Positions 8,398-16,814 of a DNA stretch of 64,000 nucleotides are shown piece after piece (the first letter of the stretch is position 1; each line of letters starts with the position of its first letter). The stretch spans positions 62,001 through 126,000 of the forward strand of contig JAWKXO010000001.1 in assembly GCA_041396985.1 (NCBI GenBank). Direction: 5' to 3'. A model generated the notes under the pieces. It was given only the letters and a program-made list of their open reading frames with translations. It did not search any database and had not been told where the DNA came from. Origin of the DNA: Emcibacteraceae bacterium. GTDB taxonomy: Bacteria; Pseudomonadota; Alphaproteobacteria; Sphingomonadales; Emcibacteraceae. A program made the position numbers and the translations under genes.

Positions 8398-9774
8398 CTA
8401 AACAATCAACGAAACCAATTTATTAAATATATATCCCGCTGCGCCGCCCACCAGCATAATCGGCAACATATAAAACTCTTTTAAGATATTTAAGACCCCA
8501 AGTTTATTTTTGAGGTAAAAATCCAATGGCAAGCTGCCAATTAGATATAATGCCAAAAGCCAGACTGCCCATTCAAATCCCCCGACATTAAAAATAAACG
8601 GCAACCCGCCAAGCAAAATAACAGTATTAATGACGGCTTTAATTGATGGATATTTTGGTTTATCAACAGAAAAATAAAGTGCGTCTGAAATGCTGGTCCC
8701 TGTAAAAATAAGGGAAAATGAAAGTACAGAGAGCATCCAGCCGGCATCATGATAGCGCTGATCGAAAAGTAAGTTGACGATTGCTCCTCCGGAAACAAAT
8801 AAAAAACCTGCCAGCGACATTGATATGCCATCAGACACCCGCCTGACTTTATAGTAAATTGAGGCGATTTCCTTTTCATTGTCGCGATTGATTTCACTGA
8901 ACAGCGGAAAAAAGACGGTGAAATTTAATTTGAAAATAGCCTGATTGACAGCGGACGCCAGAAAATAAGCAATGGCATAAATTCCAAGAATTTCTCCGGA
9001 GACCAGATTTCCCAGAATCAGCCTATCCCCCTGAGCCAGAAATGCTGATATTAAACTGGAAACCAGTATCCATTTACCGTAATGAAAAATTTCCCAGAAT
9101 ACATCGCTTTTCCATTCAATCCGGCTTTTGGCCCCCGGAAACGAGGTATGGGACATAATTGTCATGATCAAGGAAGACAGAACTGCCCCGGAGACAAGTG
9201 CCCAGACAGACCGTTCAATTAATAAAGCCCAGGCAATCATAATAAAAATACCGGCAATCTGGGAAAAGATCTGAATAATCGTCAGCCTGCCCAGCAGCAT
9301 TTTTCTGTTGGCGATAATAATGTTCATAGAAGAAAAGCCATTAATCAGTGACGTCAAAGACATCACGGCAATAATCATAGGAAGCTCGGGCGCCGTATAA
9401 GCCGAGTTTTCAGAAAACAGTCCAAATTCATTTGCGACTTTTATAATAAGGGCAACCAGAAGAACCAGAACTGTAACGATAGTCCCTCTTATAATCTGAA
9501 TAGTCCAGGCCGTATTGATAAATTGTGGATCATCGCCGCGTCTGCTTCTTATGATGCTGGGTTTGATACCGATATCGGAAATCAGTGTCATCATAAATAA
9601 AAAAACCTGGGCCAAAGCCATAATTCCGAACATTTCCGGCACAAGCAACCGGGTCATTATCAGATTATTTGCCAGTCTTATTACCTGACTCATACCAAAA
9701 CCGGTAAGCGCCCATAGTCCGGCTTTTATGACACGCGACCACAGGTTATTTTTATTTTCCAACCCATTTTCCAT
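8398..9774 (-). CDS. Wzx-type oligosaccharide flippase
   Basis: The 458-residue product is almost wholly hydrophobic, with about 12-14 predicted membrane spans, and opens with the amphipathic AGLWALTGFGMSQVIRLANNLIMTRLL typical of the MOP/PST polysaccharide exporter family. It should flip undecaprenyl-pyrophosphate-linked repeat units across the inner membrane, after which the Wzy-type protein at 9922 polymerises them. It is divergent from that gene across a 147-bp promoter region and heads the run that continues into pgi and galU after a 133-bp gap. Confidence 0.9.
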   Translation of the reverse strand: MENGLENKNNLWSRVIKAGLWALTGFGMSQVIRLANNLIMTRLLVPEMFGIMALAQVFLFMMTLISDIGIKPSIIRSRRGDDPQFINTAWTIQIIRGTIVTVLVLLVALIIKVANEFGLFSENSAYTAPELPMIIAVMSLTSLINGFSSMNIIIANRKMLLGRLTIIQIFSQIAGIFIMIAWALLIERSVWALVSGAVLSSLIMTIMSHTSFPGAKSRIEWKSDVFWEIFHYGKWILVSSLISAFLAQGDRLILGNLVSGEILGIYAIAYFLASAVNQAIFKLNFTVFFPLFSEINRDNEKEIASIYYKVRRVSDGISMSLAGFLFVSGGAIVNLLFDQRYHDAGWMLSVLSFSLIFTGTSISDALYFSVDKPKYPSIKAVINTVILLGGLPFIFNVGGFEWAVWLLALYLIGSLPLDFYLKNKLGVLNILKEFYMLPIMLVGGAAGYIFNKLVSLIV

Positions 9775-9921
9775 GTCTGAACATCATTCCCGTTCTAAAT
9801 TTTTTATTCATTAGACTTTTGTTTATCCGGCTCATATATAACATCAATTACCAATATATAATTGCAAATGCCAACTTTATATATCAATGTAGTGTTAATT
9901 TAATTAACGGACTGGAATTTA

Positions 9922-11448
9922 ATGTCAGAAGAAATTAGAGCGCTGATATTTATTGCTGTTATTGTCAGCGTTCCTCTCTTCCTGTTTTTACGCTATTCTT
10001 CTTCGGAAGGATTAAAACGGGACGTTAAAATCTGGATTTCTGTTTGGGTTTTTACCACGCTCCTCGCGTTTCTTGCGCCTAATTTCTGGATATATGCAGT
10101 CATCCTATCAATTTTTCTGATCTTTCTGACCAGGAATAAGCCCATTCTGAAATTATGCCTGTTTTTTCTGCTTTTGCCATCAATTCCTGCTGCTACGGTT
10201 ATGGTGCCCGGCTTTGGCATAATCAATTATTTTATTTATACCGGACCGCATCATGTTATCATTCTGGTTCTGCTGTTACCTCTGTTGATCAGCGGCAGAC
10301 GAGGGTTAAATGCCACTAAATCAGTAAATATACTGGCGTTTGTTTATTTTTTGCTGCTCGCCGGCATTGCTTTCAGAGACACAAACGTTACCAATGCTCT
10401 TAGATTTACCACCATTACAGCACTGGCAACCATCATACCCTTTTATGCTGTTGGCAGATCGGTGCATAACACAGATGATCTGAAGAAAATAATGTTTGCC
10501 GCCATATTGGGTATTTTTCTCCAATCCGTCATTGGCATCGCCGAAACCTTAAAAGGCTGGCATCTTTATAATGGGGCGATTAATTCCCTTGGCTTGAGAT
10601 GGGGTGTGGGCAATTATCTTAGCCGAAATAATTTGTTACGCGCCTCTGCGGCTTTGGGCCACCCTATAGTACTAGGGTATATTTCAGCAATCGGCCTTGG
10701 GCTCTTTTTATATTTTTATCCGAAAGCACAAAAAAGAATGCGACAGCAGTATTGGATTGGTGTTGCTGTCTTTATTGGCGGTCTGCTTGCCAGTCTATCC
10801 AGGGGACCATGGGTTGGTGCATTTACCATGATACTGGTATTTTTCCTGACCGGGCAAAAAGCGGTCGGAAAACTTTCGAAATTTTTGGTTGCCGGTTTTT
10901 TAATACTTGCCTTATTATCAACAACCCAAGCCGGGAAAAGTTTCGTAGAGCTTATTCCCTTTGTCAGCAGTGATGAGAATATCCATGCGGTCAGCACGAT
11001 TAGTTATCGTCAACAACTTCTTGACCAGTCATGGATTGTTATAAAAAGAAACCCGTTCTTTGGGTCTGCCAATTATATGGATGCCCCCGAAATGGAAACA
11101 ATGCGACAGGGCGAAGGAATTATCGATATTGTGAACAGCTATCTGCAGATAGCCCTTTCAAACGGACTGATCGGGCTAGGTCTGTTTTTATCAATTTTCG
11201 CCTCTATTCTTTATAAAATGTATAAATTAATGCCCACACTCAAACAAAATATAAAGTTCAGGGATCTGCTCCTGATGGACAGGGCCCTTTTTGCCACGAT
11301 TATTGGTGTGATGGTTACGATCTTCACAATGAGCAGTATCAGTATTTCTCAGCAATATTATTGGAGCCTGCTCGGACTGGCCTGTGCTTTCATCAGGATA
11401 GCCAAAACAGAACTGCTCAACCATATTCTGGAAACAAACCGAAGATAA
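9922..11448 (+). CDS. O-antigen polymerase/ligase family protein (Wzy-like)
   Basis: This 508-residue integral membrane protein has roughly 12 spans. Its central motif GHPIVLGYISAIGLGLFLYFYP and SLSRGPWVGAFTMIL lie on either side of the large periplasmic loop region, as in Wzy_C/O-antigen ligase proteins of exosortase-linked loci. It probably polymerises lipid-linked repeats in the periplasm. It is the only plus-strand gene inside a minus-strand cluster, and converges on the CpsD-like gene with just 6 bases between them, with no obvious terminator. Whether it is a polymerase or a ligase cannot be told from sequence. Confidence 0.86.
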   Translation: MSEEIRALIFIAVIVSVPLFLFLRYSSSEGLKRDVKIWISVWVFTTLLAFLAPNFWIYAVILSIFLIFLTRNKPILKLCLFFLLLPSIPAATVMVPGFGIINYFIYTGPHHVIILVLLLPLLISGRRGLNATKSVNILAFVYFLLLAGIAFRDTNVTNALRFTTITALATIIPFYAVGRSVHNTDDLKKIMFAAILGIFLQSVIGIAETLKGWHLYNGAINSLGLRWGVGNYLSRNNLLRASAALGHPIVLGYISAIGLGLFLYFYPKAQKRMRQQYWIGVAVFIGGLLASLSRGPWVGAFTMILVFFLTGQKAVGKLSKFLVAGFLILALLSTTQAGKSFVELIPFVSSDENIHAVSTISYRQQLLDQSWIVIKRNPFFGSANYMDAPEMETMRQGEGIIDIVNSYLQIALSNGLIGLGLFLSIFASILYKMYKLMPTLKQNIKFRDLLLMDRALFATIIGVMVTIFTMSSISISQQYYWSLLGLACAFIRIAKTELLNHILETNRR

Positions 11449-11454
11449 AAAACG

Positions 11455-12267
11455 TCAGGTATATCCGCGCCATTCATCGTCGGATTTATTCAGGACGGTC
11501 CCAAGCAGTTTTTTGCTGCTTAAAAGGCGCATACTTTCTTCAATTTCCGATTTGGAGCACATCCCATTGCCCACCACCAGCAAAACACAATCAACATTTG
11601 GCATAAAGGCAATAGCATCATCAGTCGCAAGAAGTGGCGGCAAATCAAATATAATAATTCTCGAAGCGTAGCGGTCTTTTACTTCCTCAACAAAGGCTGA
11701 CATTTTTCTGGATGACATTAAAGCAGAACTATCCTTATAGGCTTTGTTATTTGGCAGCACTACAAGCCTTTGAATGCCTGGATTAACCAGCATTTCTTCC
11801 AGTTCTACCTTACCGTCAAAATAGTCCATTATTGAATGTTTGGTTATAAGTCCGAGATTCTTGGAAACTTCCGGTTTCTTAAGATCAAAATCGGCAAGCA
11901 TGATTGAGAAATCATTATACCTTGCCATCGAAATCGCCAGGTTGACAGAGATAACCGTTTTTCCGCAGCCTTGCGTCGGTGATGTAACCGCAATAGTTTT
12001 CCAGCCGTTTTCCTGCATCTTTGATAATATTTTGGTTCTCAGAATGTCAAAAATGGTCGACTTTACATCCTGTTGATTATAAACGATTATCCGGTGCTTT
12101 TCCAGATGAGCGGGGTCAAGGTCAACCGTTTTCGTATTGACATACGAAAATTCATCAAGACCTTTTGAAGCGCCATTTGACCTTTTATGCTTGCCGTTTT
12201 TCGGAGTAATGCCAGCAGCAAGGTTCTGTTTTTTTACTTTTTCAATGGCCTGTTTAATTCGCTCCAT
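11455..12267 (-). CDS. CpsD/CapB-like polysaccharide biosynthesis ATPase (BY-kinase family)
   Basis: The 270-residue protein shows Walker A (SPTQGCGKTVISVNLA, about residues 95-110), Walker A-prime (ADFDLKKPEVSKNLG) and Walker B (IIIFDLPPLLATDD), the layout of bacterial tyrosine kinases that control Wzz-type co-polymerases. It is a free-standing protein next to its membrane partner rather than a fused domain. The C-terminus ends DDEWRGYT, with one tyrosine and no tyrosine cluster, so autophosphorylation may be limited or absent. It matches the position of the kinase in XrtA-type exopolysaccharide loci. Confidence 0.87.
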   Translation of the reverse strand: MERIKQAIEKVKKQNLAAGITPKNGKHKRSNGASKGLDEFSYVNTKTVDLDPAHLEKHRIIVYNQQDVKSTIFDILRTKILSKMQENGWKTIAVTSPTQGCGKTVISVNLAISMARYNDFSIMLADFDLKKPEVSKNLGLITKHSIMDYFDGKVELEEMLVNPGIQRLVVLPNNKAYKDSSALMSSRKMSAFVEEVKDRYASRIIIFDLPPLLATDDAIAFMPNVDCVLLVVGNGMCSKSEIEESMRLLSSKKLLGTVLNKSDDEWRGYT

Positions 12268-12294
12268 TAAGCTTCCCTTTCAAATTGCTGGAAA

Positions 12295-13881
12295 TCAACT
12301 GATCCTCGACCAAACTTTAAAAAAGAAGATATCGAGCGGTAAATATAGGAAATGTACCAACACCAACGCACACACAATACTGGCAACAGAAAACCCGGCA
12401 ATTATCTTAATTCGGTTTTTGCTATGGGCTGTCTCTTCCCAGGTTTCAATATATGGAATATTAGCAAGCGGTTGCTGTTGGACTGCTTCGGTAAGTCGCG
12501 CCATGCCATAAACACTTCCATCAATCATTTCAATAAGGAATATGGCACCAACACCAGCCGCTACTGCGAGAAGGAACCCCAGCATAATTATTTTCTGTCT
12601 GTTAGGGCGGATCGGTTTTTCTGCCAGAACCGGTGGCTCAAGCACCAGAAAGCGTTCCGCTTTCTTTTCCTCTTCCAGACTTTCAGAAAGCTGCGCATCC
12701 ATAAGTTTTGCTTTGATGGATTCGTATTGCGCCAAAGCATTTTCATAATTCCGGTTAAGAGCCCTGAGCCCTCTTTCGACCTGAGGTGTCTGGATTATTG
12801 TTTTCTCCAGATCAGCGATATTTTTTTCCAGTTCTTTTTTAAGCGCCAATTGAGTTTTGATTGTATCGTCAATTGATGCAATTCGCGCCTGTATTTTTGC
12901 TGCAACCGGGTCGCCAACAATTTCCGGTGAACCATCACCGCCTCCGCCTCCGGCAGCAATTTTTTCCTTTAGCTGACTGATTTTTCGTTTCAGGGAAACA
13001 ATATCAGGGTGGGCATCACCATAAATTGTTGATTTTTCTGCTAGCTGTGCCTCAAGTTTTGCCAGTTCCTGTTCCGGGTTGGCGGAAATTTCATTTTGGC
13101 CATTATCTGTGCTATATGTCCTTGAGGATAGATCAATTTCAAGCAGACTTTTTTGTGATTCAAGTGTTTTAATGGAAAGATCAATATCCTCAGCGGCCCG
13201 GACCGCACGCTCACGCTGATTAATGCGAAGGTCAAGATGTTCCGGCAATGCACTGCTATTTTGCTGTTTGTAGTCGGCTACCTGATTTTCAATATCTTCG
13301 AGCTGGTCTTTTAGCTTTGTTGTTTCGTTATTCAAAAAATCAGTTGTTTCAGAAGCGCGGGAAATTCTGTTTCTGACATTTTCATCCAGGAAAAGTGTCA
13401 CAAATTCATTGGCAACACTAAACGCAAGATTGGGTTTGCTGTGCTCTACGGATATTCTAAAAGCAATTGCCGTTTTGCCATTATTCTTCTGGCCCTGAAC
13501 GTCAGCGCTTATTATTTCCACTGAAACCATATTGCGCATCCGCTCAACCAGATCCGATGCCGGAATGCTTCTTCTGGCATCACCAAAAAGATTAAATTTA
13601 TCAATTATTCTCAGAAGATTTTCCCGGATCATAACCCTTTGGGTAATCACGCCAATTCTTTCATCAGCATAACTGGTGACTGTTGATTGAACAAAATTAT
13701 CCGGTATCTGTTGCGATTCAACCATAATTGTACCGGTGGACTGGTAAACCGGAGCCATAAGTAGCGCCACACCAATACTCACTGCTAACACAAGTACAAA
13801 CGGAATAATCAGAAATAGATATCGCCGCTTCAATATTGCGAAATAATCTCTTAACGTTAACTCTGCTTCAGAATATTCCAT
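12295..13881 (-). CDS. Wzz/GumC-type polysaccharide co-polymerase (chain-length determinant)
   Basis: The 528-residue protein has an N-terminal Wzz domain with a first membrane span near residues 22-42, a long periplasmic region rich in coiled coil (about 190-400, many K/E/Q/L heptads), then a second span near 430-450. A third hydrophobic segment follows at the very C-terminus (about 488-520). It should set chain length and couple polymerisation to export, working with the CpsD-like ATPase downstream and the outer-membrane export proteins upstream. The extra C-terminal span is unusual for simple Wzz but is known in GumC-type proteins. Confidence 0.9.
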   Translation of the reverse strand: MEYSEAELTLRDYFAILKRRYLFLIIPFVLVLAVSIGVALLMAPVYQSTGTIMVESQQIPDNFVQSTVTSYADERIGVITQRVMIRENLLRIIDKFNLFGDARRSIPASDLVERMRNMVSVEIISADVQGQKNNGKTAIAFRISVEHSKPNLAFSVANEFVTLFLDENVRNRISRASETTDFLNNETTKLKDQLEDIENQVADYKQQNSSALPEHLDLRINQRERAVRAAEDIDLSIKTLESQKSLLEIDLSSRTYSTDNGQNEISANPEQELAKLEAQLAEKSTIYGDAHPDIVSLKRKISQLKEKIAAGGGGGDGSPEIVGDPVAAKIQARIASIDDTIKTQLALKKELEKNIADLEKTIIQTPQVERGLRALNRNYENALAQYESIKAKLMDAQLSESLEEEKKAERFLVLEPPVLAEKPIRPNRQKIIMLGFLLAVAAGVGAIFLIEMIDGSVYGMARLTEAVQQQPLANIPYIETWEETAHSKNRIKIIAGFSVASIVCALVLVHFLYLPLDIFFFKVWSRIS

Positions 13882-13895
13882 TTCAATTCGGCCTT

Positions 13896-15041
13896 TTAAT
13901 ATGCTATGGAAATTGAGAAAAGATTAGAAATGCCCCAGTCATTGCTCAGGCCAATTCTTTGTCGGCGCAGCTGATAACGCAGCCTTATGTTCAGATCTCT
14001 CATCACTTCAAAACTTACCCAGGGGCTAACCCCAAAAAACTCATTATTCAGCTGGGTAATATTATTCAGATCCTTACTGCGTCGCCAGGATGCCGAGAGC
14101 CCGTAATTTACTGATTCAGAGAAATTATAAGTCGTGTTAAACTCAACAGAATCTGACTGTCTTACACCACCAAGACCACTGGGCAGCAATTCCCGTGCGC
14201 CCCGCAGTGATATTTGGTTATTTTCAAGTTGATGATTGAGCTCGACAATCGCACTCCAGCGGTAATCACCTGAAAGATACGTTGCTCCGCCGGTCACTGT
14301 GACAAGTGTATTTTCATCAAATTCATAACTAAATCCGGCCAGATAGCTATAGCTGTTTAAGGGTCTCATAAATATATTATCGGGTTCATAGCGAAGGTAA
14401 GAGAAATTCTGAACCAGTGAAGTTCTTTCATTAAGAGCCACGTCGAGGCCAACTCCAGCAACGTTGCTCCAATAATTATTATAATTTATTGTCGAATAGT
14501 CGAGTATTTGAAAGCTGTCTGAAAATCTTAATGACCAGGTTTCATTTAAACTGGTTTTTAATCCGAATGAGACATTCCCACGATCCCTCCATCCATTGTT
14601 CCCGGCATAAATGCCGGTATCAAGAAACTCGGTTTCAAAAACGGACTGACGATCAAATCCGCCGCCCAATGTTAACGTCGAATATTCATATTCATAAACA
14701 CCATTTACATCAGCACCGAAATTAAATCTGTCTTTCTGTATCGCCTGGTCAGATGATAATGCATAAGCACCATAGGCGGTAAAGGTTGTTTGTGAGCCTT
14801 CATCCTCTATCGTTAAACCAACGGTTGGTCTTATGTTTAAAATATAGACTGATTGTTTATTAGTGCTGCTGAGGTACCGGTTATCATCATAAGATCCTTC
14901 GGCGGAAAGCCCAAAAGTCGTATCCGTTACTGCCGCATTGGTATATTGTGCCGACAATAAGGCTGCAGAGCAAACACCAAGAAACAGCCGTCCTTTGACA
15001 GCCTTCAGTGGCTTTTTAGTTATTATTTTTTTTCTGGACAC
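13896..15041 (-). CDS. Outer-membrane beta-barrel protein of the exopolysaccharide operon
   Basis: The 381-residue product has a lysine-rich N-terminus and a signal peptide ending near ALLSAQYTNAAV. The rest is made of alternating-polarity strands such as YDDNRYLSSTNKQSVYILNIRPTVGL, typical of a barrel with about 16 strands, and the C-terminal residues SIAY close on an aromatic as outer-membrane proteins do. It lies between the export gene and the Wzz gene, the place taken by TIGR03016-like or EpsL-like barrels in exosortase-linked loci. It may form or assist the outer-membrane exit for the polymer. The family match is by layout and not proven. Confidence 0.78.
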   Translation of the reverse strand: MSRKKIITKKPLKAVKGRLFLGVCSAALLSAQYTNAAVTDTTFGLSAEGSYDDNRYLSSTNKQSVYILNIRPTVGLTIEDEGSQTTFTAYGAYALSSDQAIQKDRFNFGADVNGVYEYEYSTLTLGGGFDRQSVFETEFLDTGIYAGNNGWRDRGNVSFGLKTSLNETWSLRFSDSFQILDYSTINYNNYWSNVAGVGLDVALNERTSLVQNFSYLRYEPDNIFMRPLNSYSYLAGFSYEFDENTLVTVTGGATYLSGDYRWSAIVELNHQLENNQISLRGARELLPSGLGGVRQSDSVEFNTTYNFSESVNYGLSASWRRSKDLNNITQLNNEFFGVSPWVSFEVMRDLNIRLRYQLRRQRIGLSNDWGISNLFSISIAY

Positions 15042-15073
15042 TTTTGATCACCCTTATCTGATTTTAAAATAAT

Positions 15074-15637
15074 TTACGGAACAATAACCACATCACCGGC
15101 TTTTAAAATAAAGCTCATTGAATCAATAGTTTTACCGGACAGCAAATCATCATAATTATACTGGAAATATCTGACTTTGCCATTTTCAATTCTTTGCACT
15201 TTTATTCCGCCACCATCAGCGAAACGGTCTAGCCCGCCGGCAAGGCTTAAAACCTGTGCAATGGTCATTTGGGAACTCATAATAAATTCCCCCGGCTTAA
15301 GAACTTTCCCGATGACATAAACCCTGTTTCCCGTTACAGACAATACGAGAACGGTTACCTCGGCCCCTGGAATAGTGTCAGAAAGTTTTTCTTCAATAAT
15401 CTTTTCAAGTTCGACACTTGAAACCCCGACAACATTAACGCTACCAATCAGCGGAAAAGTGATATGTCCATCCGGAAGTACCGTTACTTCCTTATCCAGA
15501 GTATCTTCGCGCCAGACAGATATATGAAGCTGATCACCGGGATTTAATGTATACCCGGTCAATGCCTGCGCCTGCAAAGAAGATGTCCCAATCAGCAATC
15601 CGGCAAAAGCCAATATGAGCAGTGATATAGATTTCAT
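15074..15637 (-). CDS. Wza-like polysaccharide export protein with SLBB domain
   Basis: The 187-residue protein begins with a signal peptide (MKSISLLILAFAGLLIGTSSLQAQA). A Poly_export domain (YTLNPGDQLHISVWREDTLDKEVTVLPDG) follows at about 29-58, and one SLBB repeat (VYVIGKVLKPGEFIMSSQMTIAQVLSLAGG) at about 111-140. This compact single-SLBB form is typical of exosortase-linked export proteins and lacks the C-terminal helix that spans the outer membrane in Wza. That would explain the separate beta-barrel gene directly downstream. It is the first gene of the operon, behind a candidate sigma-54 promoter at 15740-15755. No lipobox is present. Confidence 0.9.
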   Translation of the reverse strand: MKSISLLILAFAGLLIGTSSLQAQALTGYTLNPGDQLHISVWREDTLDKEVTVLPDGHITFPLIGSVNVVGVSSVELEKIIEEKLSDTIPGAEVTVLVLSVTGNRVYVIGKVLKPGEFIMSSQMTIAQVLSLAGGLDRFADGGGIKVQRIENGKVRYFQYNYDDLLSGKTIDSMSFILKAGDVVIVP

Positions 15638-15739
15638 TTATATTTCAACCAGTTCTCTTTATAATTTTCACTAAGTTATAATATTTTACCCTTTTATAAA
15701 ATAAAATAATTAACAATTGATAATTATCATTTTTTTCTT

Positions 15740-15755
15740 TGCCAATAAGTTGCCT
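15740..15755 (-). promoter_or_regulatory. Candidate sigma-54 promoter of the export operon
   Basis: Read on the minus strand the site is AGGCAACTTATTGGCA: GG and GC dinucleotides with exactly ten bases between them, as RpoN promoters require. Flanking bases match the TGGCAC-N5-TTGC consensus only in part. The predicted start near 15729 would leave about 90 bases of leader before the export gene. Confidence 0.5.
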
Positions 15756-15776
15756 GTAAGTATGTCACTTTCTGAC

Positions 15777-15790
15777 TTTTTCCAGTCACA
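15777..15790 (-). promoter_or_regulatory. Shared box TGTGACTGGAAAAA upstream of the export operon
   Basis: On the minus strand this reads TGTGACTGGAAAAA and differs by one base from the box at 16801-16814 upstream of the VPLPA-CTERM gene. It sits about 25-35 bp upstream of the -24 element. It may be a binding site for an NtrC-type activator common to both transcription units. No direct evidence exists beyond the shared sequence and the sigma-54-type promoters. Confidence 0.4.
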
Positions 15791-15999
15791 ATTTTACAGA
15801 ATTTTATAGAAAAGCTAAAAAGACAAATTGAATTTTTCTATAGTCAAAATCAATTTTAACAGGATTGAAAACCGGCTGATTGAAAATTTAACTGTCCGGA
15901 TCTAATAAAAAAACTCCGGCCCGGTGGCGACACAGACTTTCCCAAAACAACTCCAGACGCAAAAAATCAGGCGCAAAGCACCTGACATTATACTATTAG

Positions 16000-16052
16000 C
16001 CAAAAAATAAACCCCGAAACCGGGGACGTATAACTTTGATTATACGCCCCGG
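16000..16052 (-). terminator. Rho-independent terminator of the VPLPA-CTERM gene
   Basis: CCGGGG-A-CGTATAA (16020-16033) pairs with TTATACG-CCCCGG (16040-16052) around a 6-base loop, with one bulged base. On the minus strand the hairpin is followed by a GGGG block and then TTTATTTTTT at 16001-16010. The stem begins 11 bases past the stop codon. Confidence 0.85.
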
Positions 16053-16063
16053 GAGGAATTTAA

Positions 16064-16585
16064 TTATGCAAATACAGCTTTAGTTTTTCTTCTGCGGCGA
16101 GCAAGGAAACCAACACCAAGCATCGCTGTAGAGAAGGCAATCAAAGCTGGTGGAAGTGGAACAGCAGCCACTGTCAGTGTATAACCACCACCATTTGAAA
16201 GGAAGTTACCTGTTACAGTCATTGTACCAGTTTGACCTGTTGTCAAAGCATGGAAGAACTCAGGAAACGGATTTGAAAGCATAACACCCAAACCATTTGT
16301 AACTATCTGTACACCACCCAGATCCCAAGTAAGGACCAGGTTTGAAATACCATAGTTATTAAGTGCTGTAGGATGGTTTACGCTGACAGCAAAGCTGAGA
16401 TTTGTATCTTCAGATGCAGTAAATGAGTAAACATCATTAATGGCTGTTCCGCCTTGTCCGGCACCAACATCGTTATTGTAACTGGCAAAAAAGCTCGGAT
16501 CTACTGATACGGCCTGTGCACCACTTACTGCCATAAATGTCGATACGACTAGAGCACTTAGTACAATATATAATTTTTTAAACAT
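16064..16585 (-). CDS. Secreted protein with VPLPA-CTERM sorting signal
   Basis: The 173-residue protein has a Sec signal peptide (residues 1 to about 25, ending SGAQA) and a short beta-rich middle region. Its tail at 142-173 consists of VPLPPA, a hydrophobic span (LIAFSTAMLGVGFLA) and a basic cluster RRRRK. This tripartite tail is the VPLPA-CTERM signal recognised by exosortase D-type enzymes. The mature protein is probably released to the surface or the polysaccharide matrix. It has its own sigma-54 promoter and a strong terminator, so it is transcribed alone. No exosortase gene lies in the window. The middle region belongs to no family I recognise. Confidence 0.88.
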   Translation of the reverse strand: MFKKLYIVLSALVVSTFMAVSGAQAVSVDPSFFASYNNDVGAGQGGTAINDVYSFTASEDTNLSFAVSVNHPTALNNYGISNLVLTWDLGGVQIVTNGLGVMLSNPFPEFFHALTTGQTGTMTVTGNFLSNGGGYTLTVAAVPLPPALIAFSTAMLGVGFLARRRRKTKAVFA

Positions 16586-16668
16586 AACTTTCGTTCCTCA
16601 ACGGTTATTTCGAATTTTTTATAATAATTGGCTAAAACTTATTACCAAACTTATCACACACAATATTA

Positions 16669-16684
16669 GCAATAATCATGCCAA
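16669..16684 (-). promoter_or_regulatory. Sigma-54 (-24/-12) promoter of the VPLPA-CTERM gene
   Basis: The minus strand reads TTGGCATGATTATTGC, which fits the RpoN consensus TGGCAYG-N4-TTGC at every defined position and has GG-N10-GC. Transcription would begin near 16657, giving a leader of about 72 bases before the ATG at 16585. RpoN promoters require an activator ATPase bound upstream. Confidence 0.8.
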
Positions 16685-16800
16685 CTTTATTTTACCCTTT
16701 ATTTTCAACACATTAATCATGGTCTATATATAACCGGCATATCCAATTGTAAAGATTTTTAACAGTTTTAAATTACCAATCCTACTTTGGGACACATGGT

Positions 16801-16814
16801 TTTTTTCAGTCACA
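16801..16814 (-). promoter_or_regulatory. Shared box TGTGACTGAAAAAA, candidate upstream activator site
   Basis: On the minus strand this reads TGTGACTGAAAAAA, matching the export-operon box at 15777-15790 in 13 of 14 positions. It lies about 120 bp upstream of the -24 element, a usual distance for an RpoN enhancer. It could also act on the divergent gene at 17017. Confidence 0.42.

Larger units (their letters stand above)
15638..16063. other. Intergenic control region of the export operon
   Basis: The 426-bp AT-rich gap between the export gene and the VPLPA-CTERM gene has no convincing ORF. It contains the 5' region of the export operon with a candidate -24/-12 element (15740-15755), a box shared with the VPLPA-CTERM promoter (15777-15790), a small palindrome TGATAATTATCA near 15720, and the terminator of the VPLPA-CTERM gene (16000-16052). 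Confidence 0.6.

Noticed and set aside
12352..12876. 174-residue plus-strand frame
   Set aside because: It lies opposite the Wzz gene and has no start signal or recognisable domain.
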